Shown: positions 44,153 to 54,918, numbered from the stretch's first letter. The stretch is DNA of 64,000 bases from Prorocentrum cordatum (GCA_963575745.1 CAUYUJ010001714.1:41517-105516); one strand, 5' to 3'. Made by a program: numbers and translations. The notes: generated by a model from the letters alone, not told the origin.

Positions 44153-45049
44153 TTATCCGTAGCCCCAAGAATCTTGCATATTGACATTCAATGGCACTCC
44201 GTGCTTCTCATACTTCATCACCATCACTATTGGAACGTGATCTCGTGGCGACACTCCTCCTATGGCTTGTAGTCTCGCCCCGAGGCGAAGGTGTGCTCTC
44301 CCCGTCACGACTTGTTCATGCATCGCCCTCGGTACGGACAGGCAATCAATTCTCGAATTTCCATATATGCCGAAAACGGTGGGATCGATCTTCTCTGTAA
44401 ACGTGTTTACTGCAACCATATCCTGCGTTTCCATCAACATGCGCACACGACGTCCAGTTCCATTCACAAATAATTCTCTGTTCGGAACTCCGATGACTGG
44501 CGTGTGCACTGATGTCCATGCGCTCTCTGCTTTAGCCTCCCCCATGCCGTCATTGATGTCTGCGAAGACCACTGGCGCACATCTTGCTGGGAGCGCGCAC
44601 ATGATGGAAGACATCCACATGATGAGCGCGGCGACAGTGCGGAAGCACCCTCCGTGCGCTGCTCGATTCCGAGGGCGAGGGGGGAAGTAGCACACGATGC
44701 CGCACATGTCCACTGAGCCGTACTTCGCCCGTGTAGCTAGCCCTCGCCCCCTCGCCGCCGGCGGTGACGGCCGCGTCCGAATCGCATGGCGCGGCTGGAC
44801 TTGCGGGCCGAAAGCCACGAGGCAGCCACAACTGTGATTGCTGAGCGGCGACGGGAAATATGGCGCTGACAAAACCTGTCTCCCTGCAACCCTCATACTC
44901 TGGACTGGAGAGGCAAGATCATTGTGCTCCACCTGCTGGGTGCCCGCCAGAAGAACCAAATCGAAATTTCGAGTCTCTCCAAGAAGTTCAGGGAGCCTTT
45001 CTCCTGACGTGTGAAGAAGGTTAAATCCCAGGACACGAAGCCGAGACAT
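44153..45049 (-). pseudogene. LINE-B copy 1 EEP endonuclease domain
   Basis: About 298 codons. Motifs in order: RLRVLGFN (Asn motif), FDLVLLAGTQQ where an acidic catalytic residue is usual, DMCGIVCYFPP, VVFADINDG (Asp/Asn motif), GNSRIDCLSVP and SPRDHVPIVM (terminal Asp-His). The family normally has Glu in the second motif (as LINE-A has QEHKL); here Gly-Thr occupies it in both copies. The frame breaks just after NVNMQDS by a one-base insertion relative to copy 2. Confidence 0.75.
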
Positions 45050-45199
45050 TCCTCATATCTTCCGCCAGGCAGCCGACTCCATCCTGTCGCGGCTGGCAGC
45101 CGCCGAAGACACTTCGGGCCGCGCGTCGAGAGGCCCCCCCCTCTGCAATCTCTCGATACAAAGGGGCCTTGCGACAGAAGGGAGAGGGATGGGGATGAC

Positions 45200-45485
45200 G
45201 AGTGACGAGTGATCCCGATCCGGAACCCGAACCGGAACCGGAACCGAAACCGGAACCGAAACCAGAACCGGCACTCGTCGCAACAGGATGGAGGGAACCA
45301 GAACCAGAACCCGCACCTTTCGCGACAATATGGAAGGGGACGAACATAATCGATGATCCCTATCCGGAACCGGAACCGGAGCCAGCACTGGAACCGGAAC
45401 GGGGATGACGAAGGATCCCTATCTACTATCCGGAACCGGAACTGGAACCAGAACCGGAACTGGCACCTCGCGCGACAGGATGGGG
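45200..45485. repeat. GGAACC-type complex satellite, block 2
   Basis: GGAACC/GAAACC hexamers interrupted by GTCGCAACAGGATGGAGGGA, TTTCGCGACAATATGGAAGG and CTCGCGCGACAGGATGGGGA spacers. It is part of the duplicated unit and recurs at 48310-48628. Confidence 0.9.
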
Positions 45486-45525
45486 AGGGATGGGGATGAG
45501 GGATGGGGACGGTAAAAAACTTTTT

Positions 45526-46328
45526 GTTGCCATATCACAACATCTCGTTACTTCATGATGCGCGGTTTCACGTGCCGCCAGGTGCGGCCCCACGTACCGA
45601 ACACAATATGATACGTTGCCCCGATTTTTATCTCGCCCCAGTCGTAGAGTGCGACGTGCTTGATAATCGTGATGTGCAAAGAGAAAGAGCATCTCCTGTT
45701 TACCTATATTCTGCCCATTCCCATATGGAGCTAGAGATTCGTCTAGTGCATCATCGACCCGTCGAAGTTTATCTAGGAAAGCGCGTAGTGTGCTGCCTGG
45801 ACCTGCAATCACCATTTTCTGCAAGTCATCAACGTATTTTGCCGAGCTGAGGTCCGCAGCAAGGTTTTGCCGCGTCGATACCAGCGCTTTTGAATTCATA
45901 TCAGTACGGCGGAGCGTGTAGCTCCATCTCCAAACTGCCCGAGCGAACGTTCCCAGGAAGCCCTGCACTGTAAAAGGGTCCCCCATGGGTCCACCGCACC
46001 GTGGACGAACGGAAAAAGATCCTTCCTGCCCGTCCAGCTCAATCAAGGCCTTGCGGTAGCGCTGCTTGCACAACTCACGATCATGCTCAGCGGCCGCCAC
46101 GGAGACTGTTGTGTCGAGTTCTTCCCAATCCGAGCTCACGAACGCGTTGCTCATGTCCTTGAAAGTGTTGCAATAAGTATATCCCAGCCGTCGAGCCCTC
46201 CATCCTGATACCAGCGCCACGAACGCCGCAGTCTCCCGACGGCGACGACGCACAAACCCGTGATCGGCAACTGTGGGCACCACCCTCAGCTTGTTCGAGA
46301 AGAAGGGTGCCCGCGAACGGCAGCACAT
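45526..46328 (-). pseudogene. LINE-B copy 2 RT palm
   Basis: Continuation of the RT in a second frame: LRVVPTVADHGFVRRRRRET, then GYTYCNTFKDMSNAFVSSDW (motif A, Asp present), GGPMGDPFTVQGFLGTFARA (motif B) and SSAKYVDDLQKMVIAG (motif C; YVDD at 45825-45836). All catalytic Asp residues are present. The frame then runs to CCDMATK and into satellite, so the thumb is missing. Confidence 0.8.
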
Positions 46329-48180
46329 GGACCACGCGGACGCCCTCCGGCCCCATCTCCAGCTTCTTCGGGATGTTGGCGCCCCTGGACTTGTCCCAGT
46401 ACAGCGGCACCTGCTCGTTTTCTCTCATCTTGGCCAGTCCGTGCGCGAGCAGGAACCAGAATCCTTGAGGAGAGATGAGCTTCGTAGCCGATCCCACTCC
46501 AGCTCGTGTGCGTAGTCTGTAGTTCGGCCACATACACTGATGCCATACCTCTATGGGAGCCGTGCCTCCTGGAACCATTTTCCTTTTCGGGGCTCTCCTC
46601 GCATACCGTCGCATCGTATTCGCATCCGCTTTGACTAGCTCCATGATCTCCTCCGAGTCGACTTCGCCATAATAGAAACCCGTATCCTCCCGAACGTCTC
46701 GCCATAGATCCCAGGAAGTCTCGACCACCTCCACGCCGCCCTCAGGTCCGCTCTGAGACCATACTGAGAGCCACTCCTGCTTGCTAGGCGGCGCACAGCG
46801 GACAAGTCGTCCGTCTCGTCGTTTGGGCCCGTACCGAGTACGGGCCGCTCGTCGAGCCAGTCTCATCCCCTCTGCCATGCGCCCCCTATGCCAGTTGTCC
46901 AATGCCTCCGCCGTGAGTTGACCTCTCAGCTGTCGGGCAGCACGTCTTCGTTCCAGAAACAGCTGGTGGGTGATCTCCTTCAGCTCCTGGTCGATCCTGG
47001 CTGCCTCCTCTGGGGAGGCCCGATCTTTCTCAGCCCGAAGTTCCACTCGTTGCTGGAGTAGAAGTCGTCGTTGTGCACACGCTGCGCTGTAGCCTGGGCG
47101 AACCTCTGATTGTCGTGAAAATACGTCCTGACCCGCTGCTCGTAGTACCTCCTCCAAAGTCTCGAAGATCTGGTCTGGCGACGCGTGGTCTCTGTACCAT
47201 GCCAGATTGAGCCCGTCACACCGCTCTCGAACTTTCTGTAGAAACTGCTCTCTACCCGCCCCTGTCCGCACCGAAGCCATCATCTTATCCGTAGCCCCAG
47301 AATCTTGCATATTGACATTCAATGGCACTCCGTGCTTCTCATACTTCATCACCATCACTATTGGAACGTGATCTCGTGGCGACACTCCTCCTATGGCTTG
47401 TAGTCTCGCCCCGAGGCGAAGGTGTGCTCTCCCCGTCACGACTTGTTCATGCATCGCCCTCGGTACGAACAGGCAATCAATTCTCGAATTTCCATATATG
47501 CCGAAAAAGGTGGGCTCGATCATCTCTGTAAACGTGTTTACTGCAACCATATCCTGCGTTTCCATCAACATGCGCACACGATGTCCAGTTCCATTCACAA
47601 ATAATTCTCTGTTCGGAACTCCGATGACTGGCGTGTGCACTGATGTCCATGCGTTCTCTACTTTAGCCTCCCCCATGCCGTCATTGATGTCTGCGAAGAC
47701 CACTGGCGTACATCTTGCTGGGAGCGCGCACATGATGGAAGACATCCACATGATGAGCGTGGCGACAGTGCGGAAGTACCCTCCGTGCGCTGCTCGATTC
47801 CGAGGGCGAGGGGGGAAGTAGCACACGATGCCGCACATGTCCACTGAGCCGTACTTCGCCCGTGCAGCTGGCCCTCGCCCCCTCGCCGCCGGTGGTGACG
47901 GCCATGTCCGAATCACATGGCGCGGCTGGACTTGCGGGCCGAAAGCCACGAGGCAGCCACAACTGTGATTGCTGAGCGGCGACGGGAAATATGGCGCTGA
48001 CAAAACCTGTCTCCCTGCAATCCTCATACTCTGGAATGGAGAGGCAAGATCATTGTGCTCCACCTGCTGGGTGCCCGCCAGAAGAACCAAATCGAAATTT
48101 CGAGTCCCTCCAAGAAGTTCAGGGAGCCTTTCTCCTGACGTGTGAAGAGGGTTAAATCCCAGGACACGAAGCCGAGACAT
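46087..48180 (-). pseudogene. LINE-B copy 2 EEP and N-terminal RT frame (697 codons)
   Basis: The longest non-repetitive open frame in the window. It starts at the ATG at 48178-48180 (MSRLRVLGFN). EEP motifs: GFN, LAGTQQ in place of the usual Glu motif (about 48063-48080), VVFADINDG, SRIDCLFVP and SPRDHVPIVM. A helical linker follows (RRLLLQQRVELRAEKDRASP), then basic residues (MRLARRAARTRYGPKRRDGR) and the RT fingers (WHQCMWPNYRLRTRAG, GFWFLLAHGLAKMRENEQ). After HVLPFAG, near residue 610, the true coding signal leaves this frame, so the last ~85 residues are out of frame and the protein would lack the palm. Confidence 0.75.
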
Positions 48181-48309
48181 TCCTCATATCTTCCGCCAGG
48201 CAGCCGACTCCATCCTGTCGCGGCTGGCAGCCGCCGAAGACACTTCGGGCCGCGCGTCGAGAGGCCCCCCCCTCTGCAATCTCTCGATAGAAAGGGGCCT
48301 TGCGACAGA

Positions 48310-49110
48310 AGGGAGAGGGATGGGGATGACGAGTGATCCCTATCCGGAACCCGAACCGGAACCGGAACCGAAACCGGAACCGAAACCAGAACCGGCACTC
48401 GTCGCAACAGGATGGAGGGAACCAGAACCAGAACCCGCACCTTTCGCGACAATATGGAAGGGGATGAAGATAATCGATGATCCCTATCCGGAACCGGAAC
48501 CGGAACCAGCACTGGAACCGGAACGGGGATGACGAAAGATCCCTATCTACTATCCGGAACCAGAACTGGAACCAAAACCGGAACTGGCACCTCGCGCGAC
48601 AGGATGGGGAGGGATGGGGATGAGGGATGGTCCCTATCCAGAACCGGAACCGGAACCGTCACTTGTCGCGACAGGATGGAGAAGGATCGGGATGAAGGAT
48701 GATCGATCCCTATCCGGAACCGGCACCGTAACCGGAACGGGAAACGGGAACCGGAACCGGCACGTGAGAGGGATGGGGATGAGGGATGATCCCTATCCGG
48801 AACAGGAACCGGATCCAGAACAGGAACCGGAACCAGAGCCACGTGCGCTGCCTGAGGGGGCGGGGGTGATCGGGAACCGGAACCGGCACCGGGCACATGA
48901 AGAGGATAAGGACGAGGGATGATCCCTATCCGGAACAGGCACCGGAACCGCAAATGGAACCGGAGCCGCGCGCGCTGCCTGAGAGGCGGGGGTCATCCAG
49001 AACAAGAACCGGAACAGGAACTGGCAGCGGAACCGGCACCAGGCGCATTGAGAGAGATAGGGATGAGGGATGATCCCTATCCGGAGCCGGAACCGGAACC
49101 GAATGTCTGG
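48310..49110. repeat. GGAACC-type complex satellite, block 3
   Basis: First third duplicates block 2. Beyond 48628 units of about 100 bases alternate GGAACC runs with GAGGGATGGGGATGAGGGATGATCCCTATC-like spacers and CGCGCGCTGCCTGAG words. Frames read as Pro-Glu repeats, or antisense Gly-Ser and Val-Pro repeats. Confidence 0.9.
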
Positions 49111-50140
49111 GGGTCATGATGCGGCCCTGGGGGCCCAAGGGCCGAAGATCACCCAGGGCACCTAGATAACACTAAGTGCCCCGTCCGCTCTGGGGGCGTC
49201 CCTGGAGCCTCGCCCGAATTCCTCGGTCCCCTCCAGAAGGCTCACGGAGCTCCAGTTCAGCTCTCGGATTGCGCCAGATGGCTTCCAGATTTCTCCAGGA
49301 CGGTCCATGAGCGCCCCAAAACAGCCCAAAGGGATCCCGACCACTACAACGCCAGCGCCTTTCGTGGACAGGAAGTGCGCGTCTGAGAGGCTCGCCTTGC
49401 TCCTCTTTTTCCTCCCAGTTGCCTTCCTCCCTCGCTCGTATCGGCAAGGGTTGGCCGTGCTTCTGAAAGAGTTCTCCAAGACCGCCAAGTACTGCCCAAG
49501 ACGGCTCTCGAGCGCAAGATGACGGCCCAAAGTAGCCTTCAAAACGCCCCAAGAGGATCCAAGACGCCCCACGAGGGCCCAAAGAGGACTACCAAGAGGG
49601 CCTGAAGAGGCAACTGTCGTTCAGTTCCCTTGGGTTGTTCGAGGATTCTAGCGTTCTCGATGTTGAGGGCCTCCGACGGTCCAAGAGGGCCCCAGGGACC
49701 TCCCACATCGCCCAAAGACAGCCAAAGAGGGACACATGACGGCCGCAGAGGCTTCCAAGACCGCAAAAAAAAGCTTCCAAAACCACTCAAGAGATCACCA
49801 AGAGGGCCGCAAGCGATCCTCAAGAGGACCCCAAGAAAAGGCCAAGAGGGGTCTTGGAGCGATATTTCGGGGGGCGCGGCACCCAGCGTGCCCCAAAACA
49901 CCCCCGGAGGCCGCCCCAAGAGGCCACCTGAGAGGACCCCAGGAGGCAAATCGTTGAGCTTCTTCGTGCTCAAAGGAATTTAACGTTCTGCCTTCTCAAG
50001 GCCCCCGACGGCCCAAGGGACTTCAGCCCGAAAACAGCCCGCGAGGACCCCTACAACGCCAGCGGCGTTCGTGGACGAGACGTGCGCGTCTGAGGGGCTC
50101 GCCTTGCTCCTCGAATTGCCCCCTCTCCATTATTAAAACA
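49111..50140. repeat. Degenerate CCAAGAGG repeat region with two copies of a ~100-bp block
   Basis: A block holding CTACAACGCCAGCG, TTCGTGGAC, GTGCGCGTCTGAG and GGCTCGCCTTGCTCCTC occurs at 49343-49415 and 50050-50117. Between them (49500-49960) are irregular CCAAGAGGRCC words. Minus-strand frames read as Gly/Pro/Trp/Leu repeats (LGPSWGVL-like). Not accepted as coding. Confidence 0.65.
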
Positions 50141-50635
50141 TATGGATACTATTCCCCCTCCTCCCCTGAATTGTCCAGAAGATCTCCCGCCCCCATCCGC
50201 GTGCTGATTTCAACGCAGAGGATTTCAAACGTTGATTGTTATTTTGGTTTTTGTGGTGTTCGGTGTTTCTCCTGCCATCTGGTATGTCTGGTCATCCTGT
50301 TCCTCCCACCCCTCCTTCCACTCCAGATACTGGTGCTGGTGCTGGTGGTCGTCTCGCCCTAACGCGGCCCACTTGTCTGAGTCCGAATCTTTCATCGTTG
50401 TCGCCCCCCTCAATTCTGCTCATCCGCCTTCCCCTGGTTGTCCTTTCCCTACCAAATTGTCCGCGTTGTTGTCCTGTTTCTGCTGTTCGCCCTCATCCTT
50501 TTGCTCCTGCTCACCTGCCATCTCCACCTCCTCATCTTCCTCTTCCTCCTCCTCCTCCTCCTCCGCCTCCTCCTCTTCCTCCTCCTGTGCACACAACTCC
50601 CATGTTTCCGATAGTGCGTAACACGAAGTGGTCGT
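50141..50635. other. Unassigned sequence with CTC array
   Basis: T-rich to pyrimidine-rich. The CTC array is at about 50526-50586. No supported gene. Confidence 0.4.
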
Positions 50636-50760
50636 TCCGTGTAAATCGCAGGTCGGCTATGACACTCGTCCGCAGATAGATAAAAGTCAGCGCATGGGAA
50701 CGGATGGGAGGGAAGGATAGGATATCAGATGAGGCGCGAACGCACCTAGCTTGCCTTCCC
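50636..50760 (+). repeat. Dispersed repeat, copy 2 (first copy 16772-16902)
   Basis: Contains CGCAGATAGATAAAAGTCAG, GGGATGGGAGGGA-like, GGATATCAGATGAGGCGCG and CGCACCTAGCTTGCCTTCC. It aligns with 16772-16902 in the same orientation. Confidence 0.7.
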
Positions 50761-52054
50761 ACCCCCCACTCCTATCTGCGAAGGTGGGCTGGGCCTCCCG
50801 ATTCCCGATCGCTGTTTCTCTGGACGGGATACTAGCCGCTACTTCCCCCCGCGGAGGGTTGGACATTCTACAAAATATATTGTGTTTGGATCATCCCGAC
50901 TTTGTGATTGCATTGGCTTTGTGTCCGTGAGTCTTTCTGCCGTTCTTGTTTTCGCCCCGATCGTCTTTTTCATCAAGCCTCGCACTCATTGCTGCGCTTG
51001 CGTGAATGAATTCACGCGTGCCCAACGCGGTGGGGCCGTGAGCCCCGAATCCCTCACAGCGGTTCCGCCACTGCGGTGGGACCAGCGTGAATGAATTCAT
51101 GAACGGCCGACGAGCTTGAGCCTGGAACCCTTCGCAACGGTTCCGCAAGCGTGGTCGCCTTTCAGCAGCACGCCCCCCGCTGGAACGATCATGTCTGGTG
51201 CGCTGATCAATATGAAAGAGTGCTCATGCGATCACAAGGAGACGGAGAAAAACGGACGGAAGCAACGCGAGAAAGAAGGAGTTCCGGGACACGTGCCTGA
51301 GGAGAAGGACTAAAGCGATCTCGAGAAGAAGCTGCAGATTTGGACAGAGAGTTCTGCAGAGCGAGATCCGAGCCGATGTGTTGCGTAAGGCATGATCGCT
51401 CCGCGATGGTGGCTGTTACACAATTTCAAAACTCTGGTCATAGAATACGAAATAAGGTTTAGCGAGAGCCCCGTCATTAAGAACGCACTGTGACGGCTGG
51501 GCCGAAAACGATCCGAAAACGTCCCCACGATACCCCCAACCAACACGCGTCCAAGACCTTCCGCGTGGGTCTGGGAGCCCTCTGACGCGTTCTATGGACC
51601 GTTCAGACGACTCCACGCCAGCTCACTGAACCCGAGGCCCCCCCAACGCGAGGCGCTGGAAGCCCATCTCGGGGCGACCCGGAGCCTACGGGGCTGCATG
51701 GAGCCTCCGGGGCCTCTATATCCGTTCATCGGCGTCGCCTCTGCCCTCTTGGAGCCATCTTCAACCTTAAATTCGGGAGCTCCAGAAATCCTACCCACCA
51801 GCCAAAGGAGTTCGATAGGCCTTGACTGACTCGGGTCAGGCGGGGGTTATTTTGAGGCTCTCTATTGCGGTCTTCCTCGGGCAGTCTTCAAATAATTTCG
51901 CAGCCTCTGTGGCCCTCCTCGGCGGACCCGTCCCGCGGGGCTCTCAGACAGCCCCGCGCCCGCTCCCAGAGCCCAAAGCCACTCCCCAGGAGGCCACGCC
52001 CCCCCACGGGGGAAAGGGGGCCCACGCCTGGGGCCAGCTCCCCTGGTATCCAGG
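50761..52054. other. Unassigned sequence with a short GAATGAATTCA repeat
   Basis: Two imperfect ~70-bp units at about 51000-51140, each with GCGTGAATGAATTCA and later GCGGTTCCGC or ACGGTTCCGC. A 65-codon frame at 51116-51313 ends in a Lys/Glu-rich tail, but has no motif. No supported gene. Confidence 0.4.
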
Positions 52055-52420
52055 TTTCACCAGCGTTGGTGCTGCCGTTGGCCTTGCCGCTGTCATCGTC
52101 ATCACCAAAACTATCATCATCGCTGCCGCGTCTGCCGGCATCACCGAATCACTGACCCGCGCGGAAACGCCCGCGCGCCAGCGCAGCCTTTGAGACGCGC
52201 GAGAAATCGGCCGACCGGTCTGCGCGTAAGATTGCGCTCGCCAGCGCAGCCGCAAAGATGCGCCAGCCAGTGCCAAGTAGCGACCGAAATCGCTGGCGCA
52301 TGGGTTGAACAGAACCAGGTGCCGGAGAGAGAACGGGGCGCTTGCGCGAGCACTGGAGTTGGTGACTTCAAGACCTCCGAGGTAGAGTTCCCCCGCCAGG
52401 ACTCACATACTCTCCTATCT
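52055..52420 (+). repeat. Dispersed repeat family E, copy 2
   Basis: Shares the GTCATCGTCATCACC trinucleotide tract, CGCCCGCGCGCCAGCGCAGCC and GATGCGCCAGCCAGTGC with copy 3 (53140-53480) and, inverted, with copy 1. Confidence 0.6.
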
Positions 52421-52462
52421 CAAGAGGAGAACCGAGTCTACCCCCCAGCCCCCCCGCCGCAC

Positions 52463-52497
<35 letters not shown>

Positions 52498-52859
52498 CAC
52501 GCGCAAGCACGCACGCAAGAACGCACCCATACACACACACACACCCAACAACACCCCACCCCACCCCACCATGGGATGATTGAATTCCCGCTGGGACACT
52601 GCAAAGGGAATGCGTTTCTGCCGCATCGCGCATTTCGCACTTGAATGTCAACCATGCCAGCGAGTGCCGCTCTCGCATCCGCCGCCACCACCACCCTTCA
52701 TTCTCGTCAAACTATTATTTCTACGCGCGCGCAATCGTCCATCGCAAAATGATCACCGCTCAAGAACCCCCTACAAAAGAGAGGAAGAAAGAGAGAGAGA
52801 ACGAGAGATAGAGGTATAGGTACAAGCAAAACAAAACAAAAACATAAAACGTGCGCGCG
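52421..52859. repeat. CA and ACGC array with unassigned flank
   Basis: (CA)n with one AAAC interruption and a CGCAAGCACGCACGCAAG section at 52459-52550. The following 300 bases have a GA-rich stretch (52780-52820) and no supported gene. Confidence 0.8.
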
Positions 52860-53590
52860 TCGTCGCGCGCGAATGCTGAAACCCTTACGAAACATTAGAC
52901 TTCGCAAGGGTTTCAAGGTCGAGAACCTCTGCGTTGCTCAGCACTTCCCTCGTGTGGGACCCTGCGGGCCTCTCGCGCGCGCGTCGAAATCATTCGAAAG
53001 CCCTTGCAAGCTGCTTCCGGGGGGGGGAGGGGGGGGGGCGATCCCTATCGAGCTATGCCACGCGGTCCACTTGCGCGCATCGGCCGCGCACGCACGTCAA
53101 GATTATTTCAAAACCTTCATCGGCGACACACGGACATCATCCTCGTCACCGGCGTCGCTGACATCGGCGCCGCCATTGGCGGTGCCGTCGCTGTCGCCAT
53201 CATGGCTGCCACCATCGTTCCTATTACCACCGTTGCCGCTGTTGCCGACGTCATCCCCATACCGCGCCCGCTGGAACCAGCAAACCGCATTGAAGTGCCC
53301 GCGCGCCAGCGCGGCCTTCACCACGAGCTGGGAAGTCCCCATCGGTCAGCGCCATTGCGGCCGCACCGGTTGCGCCAAACCAGCTGGCCGCTCTGCGTGC
53401 GAGTTTGCGCGAGCCAGCGCGGCCGCGGAGATGCACCAGCCAGCGCTCGCCGAAATTTCAGCCGCGTGGGCCGCGCAAACCAAGTTGCGGGCGGGCGGGA
53501 TGATTGCGCAAGTCGCGGAGTTGGCAACTCCTGGGTTGGGGAATGTGTCCCGAACTGCTGTAGCTTCACGTTGCGTCGGAGGCCGTATCC
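52860..53590 (+). repeat. Dispersed repeat family E, copy 3
   Basis: CGCGCGC-rich head, CGAAATCATTCGAAAGCCCTT, a G-run, CGCGCATCGGCCGCGC, ATTTCAAAACCTTCATCGGCG, a GTCGCTGTCGCCATC-type trinucleotide tract, ACCGCGCCCGC, GAAGTGCCCGCGCGCCAGCG and GCGCGAGCCAGCGCGGCC. It is the most complete copy, and copy 1 at 34320-35030 is its inverted counterpart. Confidence 0.65.
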
Positions 53591-54533
53591 CTAGGTTTTG
53601 GTCGTGAACGTCGGCGCCTCGGCTTGGCGGTTAGTGGTCGCCTCTGCTGCGCGGTCGCCTCTCTGATGGTCATGGCCATCGTGACATCCGTACGCTGAGT
53701 TGTAGCGATGTCCCGCACCGTCGTCATCTGTACCCCCAGCCGCCATGTCCACGGTGATGAAAGGGTCGCGGTGGTCGATGAATGGGATGCGCGGGGCTGC
53801 GCAGCTGATGCGCATGATCTGCGATGTGACCGCGGTCCTCATGTGCGTATCCCTCCGTGCCCCCTCAGAGGCGTTTCCCCGACTGGTTTCGCTGTCAATG
53901 CTGCTGTTCACCCCCATGTCTTCTCCTTCCTACATCGTTCCACTGATGACGCATGCAACCAAAAAGCTGGCCTGTCCGAATCACCGAGGTCGTTGGACGT
54001 CGGGAACGAAAGGCCCCCATCCGTGCGGACTGTAATACGGAGCAGATGGGACATAAAGCTTAGCCACATCTTCGCACATTCCAGGCGGGTCTTCGACACA
54101 CGCCATCTTATGCAAGCACGACATCACAACAGCGGCCAGCAGATTGGACATCCCTTTGATTAGCAGCTGCTAGCTTAAACTCACAGCGTGGGTTCCCACC
54201 AGCACTGTACGATCGGAACTGCAAACTCCTCATCTTCTTCCTCCTCACCCTCCTCATACCTCATCCATCCATCACTCCCTCCCCCCTTCTCTCCCTCCTT
54301 CACCAACAAACCTCCGCGAAAACTATATTGTCCAGCCTCAGGGCCCCACACCTCTCGACCACTTCCCCAGGAGCCGGTTTATAATCCCGAGCCCGCTGTC
54401 AGACGGCCCCCCCAGGCCTAAGACCAGCCTCCCGAGGCCGAAACAACGCCGAGAAGCCTCTGGAAGTGAGGGCCCGCCCCTTCCCCTCCTTCTGCGGCAA
54501 CTCACGGGTGCCTCCCATACCATCTTTGTTGGC
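53591..54533. other. Unassigned sequence with a natural-looking minus-strand frame
   Basis: A minus-strand frame of about 60 codons (about 53970-54165) reads KGMSNLLAAVVMSCLHKMAC, then VEDPPGMCEDVAKLYVPSAP and YYSPHGWGPFVPDV. Its composition is unlike the repeat-derived frames. It is followed in another frame (53917-53591) by a Thr/Arg/Asp-rich peptide. Identity unknown; perhaps a degraded exon or retroelement remnant. Confidence 0.35.
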
Positions 54534-54652
54534 CGACGCTAATCGACGCTAGTCGACGCTAATCGACACTAAATCAATGCAAACTCACGCTAATCGACGC
54601 GAATCGACGCTCTCATCGACTACCAGACGCTAGTCGACGCTAACGCACTCTA
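54534..54652. repeat. GACGCTAATC decamer tandem array
   Basis: About ten imperfect copies of CGACGCTAAT/CGACGCTAGT, with spacers where units have decayed. Confidence 0.85.
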
Positions 54653-54867
54653 AAGACGGAACCACGAGGGTGTACAAGGCTCCCATGATTTGCTGCCGAA
54701 CACTCCCCCGCGAGCGCGCGAGCGCATGCGCTTGCAGCTCCGATTGGCGCGACCAGCAATCCGAGGACTAGCCGACTGCCCCGTTGCCGCGGAGGCGGAA
54801 CGAGTGCGCACGAGCATGCAGCAGGCTGCACTGAGAGCCTGGCACACGGAGTGCGCGCCGAGTACAG

Positions 54868-54918
<51 letters not shown>

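Larger units (their letters stand above)
40487..45049 (-). mobile_element. LINE-B copy 1: APE-type LINE with C2H2 fingers and a novel C-terminal region
   Basis: Minus-strand element. Order from its 5' end: EEP nuclease (44153-45049), linker, RT (about 42400-43573), thumb (41800-42300), first Cys/His finger (41531-41600), second finger (about 41290-41370), and a C-terminal region of about 200 residues ending at 40487. No RNase H is seen. Lesions: one-base insertion near 44176 and one-base deletion near 43550 (both relative to copy 2), one frame change near 43190 shared with copy 2, an inserted base near 43010, a stop directly before YVDD (42702-42704), later frame changes, and a T/AT/A tract inserted at 42301-42385. 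It is inactive as it stands. Confidence 0.85.
45526..48180 (-). mobile_element. LINE-B copy 2 (better preserved, 3'-truncated)
   Basis: Tandem duplicate of 42391-45049. It keeps the EEP, linker and RT through the YVDD motif, but stops where copy 1 carries its T/AT/A tract. The remaining 3' half (thumb, fingers, C-terminal region) is absent and GGAACC satellite follows at 45485. Apart from the one frame change shared with copy 1 it has no visible lesion across about 2.6 kb, whereas copy 1 has several. The GGATGGGGACGGTAAAAAACTTTTT-like junction at 45501-45525 holds an A6 and a T5. Confidence 0.85.
42391..48628. repeat. Tandem duplication of ~3.1 kb (LINE-B segment plus satellite)
   Basis: Positions 42391-45500 and 45526-48628 match at a nearly constant offset of 3124-3135 bases, with only scattered substitutions and single-base indels. 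The unit includes the LINE-B EEP and RT, about 150 bases upstream of its ATG (CTTCCGCCAGGCAGCCGACT and following), and GGAACC satellite. The low divergence points to a recent event. Confidence 0.9.

Noticed and set aside
49162-49973. Gly/Trp/Leu/Pro-rich minus-strand frames as a protein family
   Set aside because: They translate a CCAAGAGG-type DNA repeat; similar strings are open in more than one frame.
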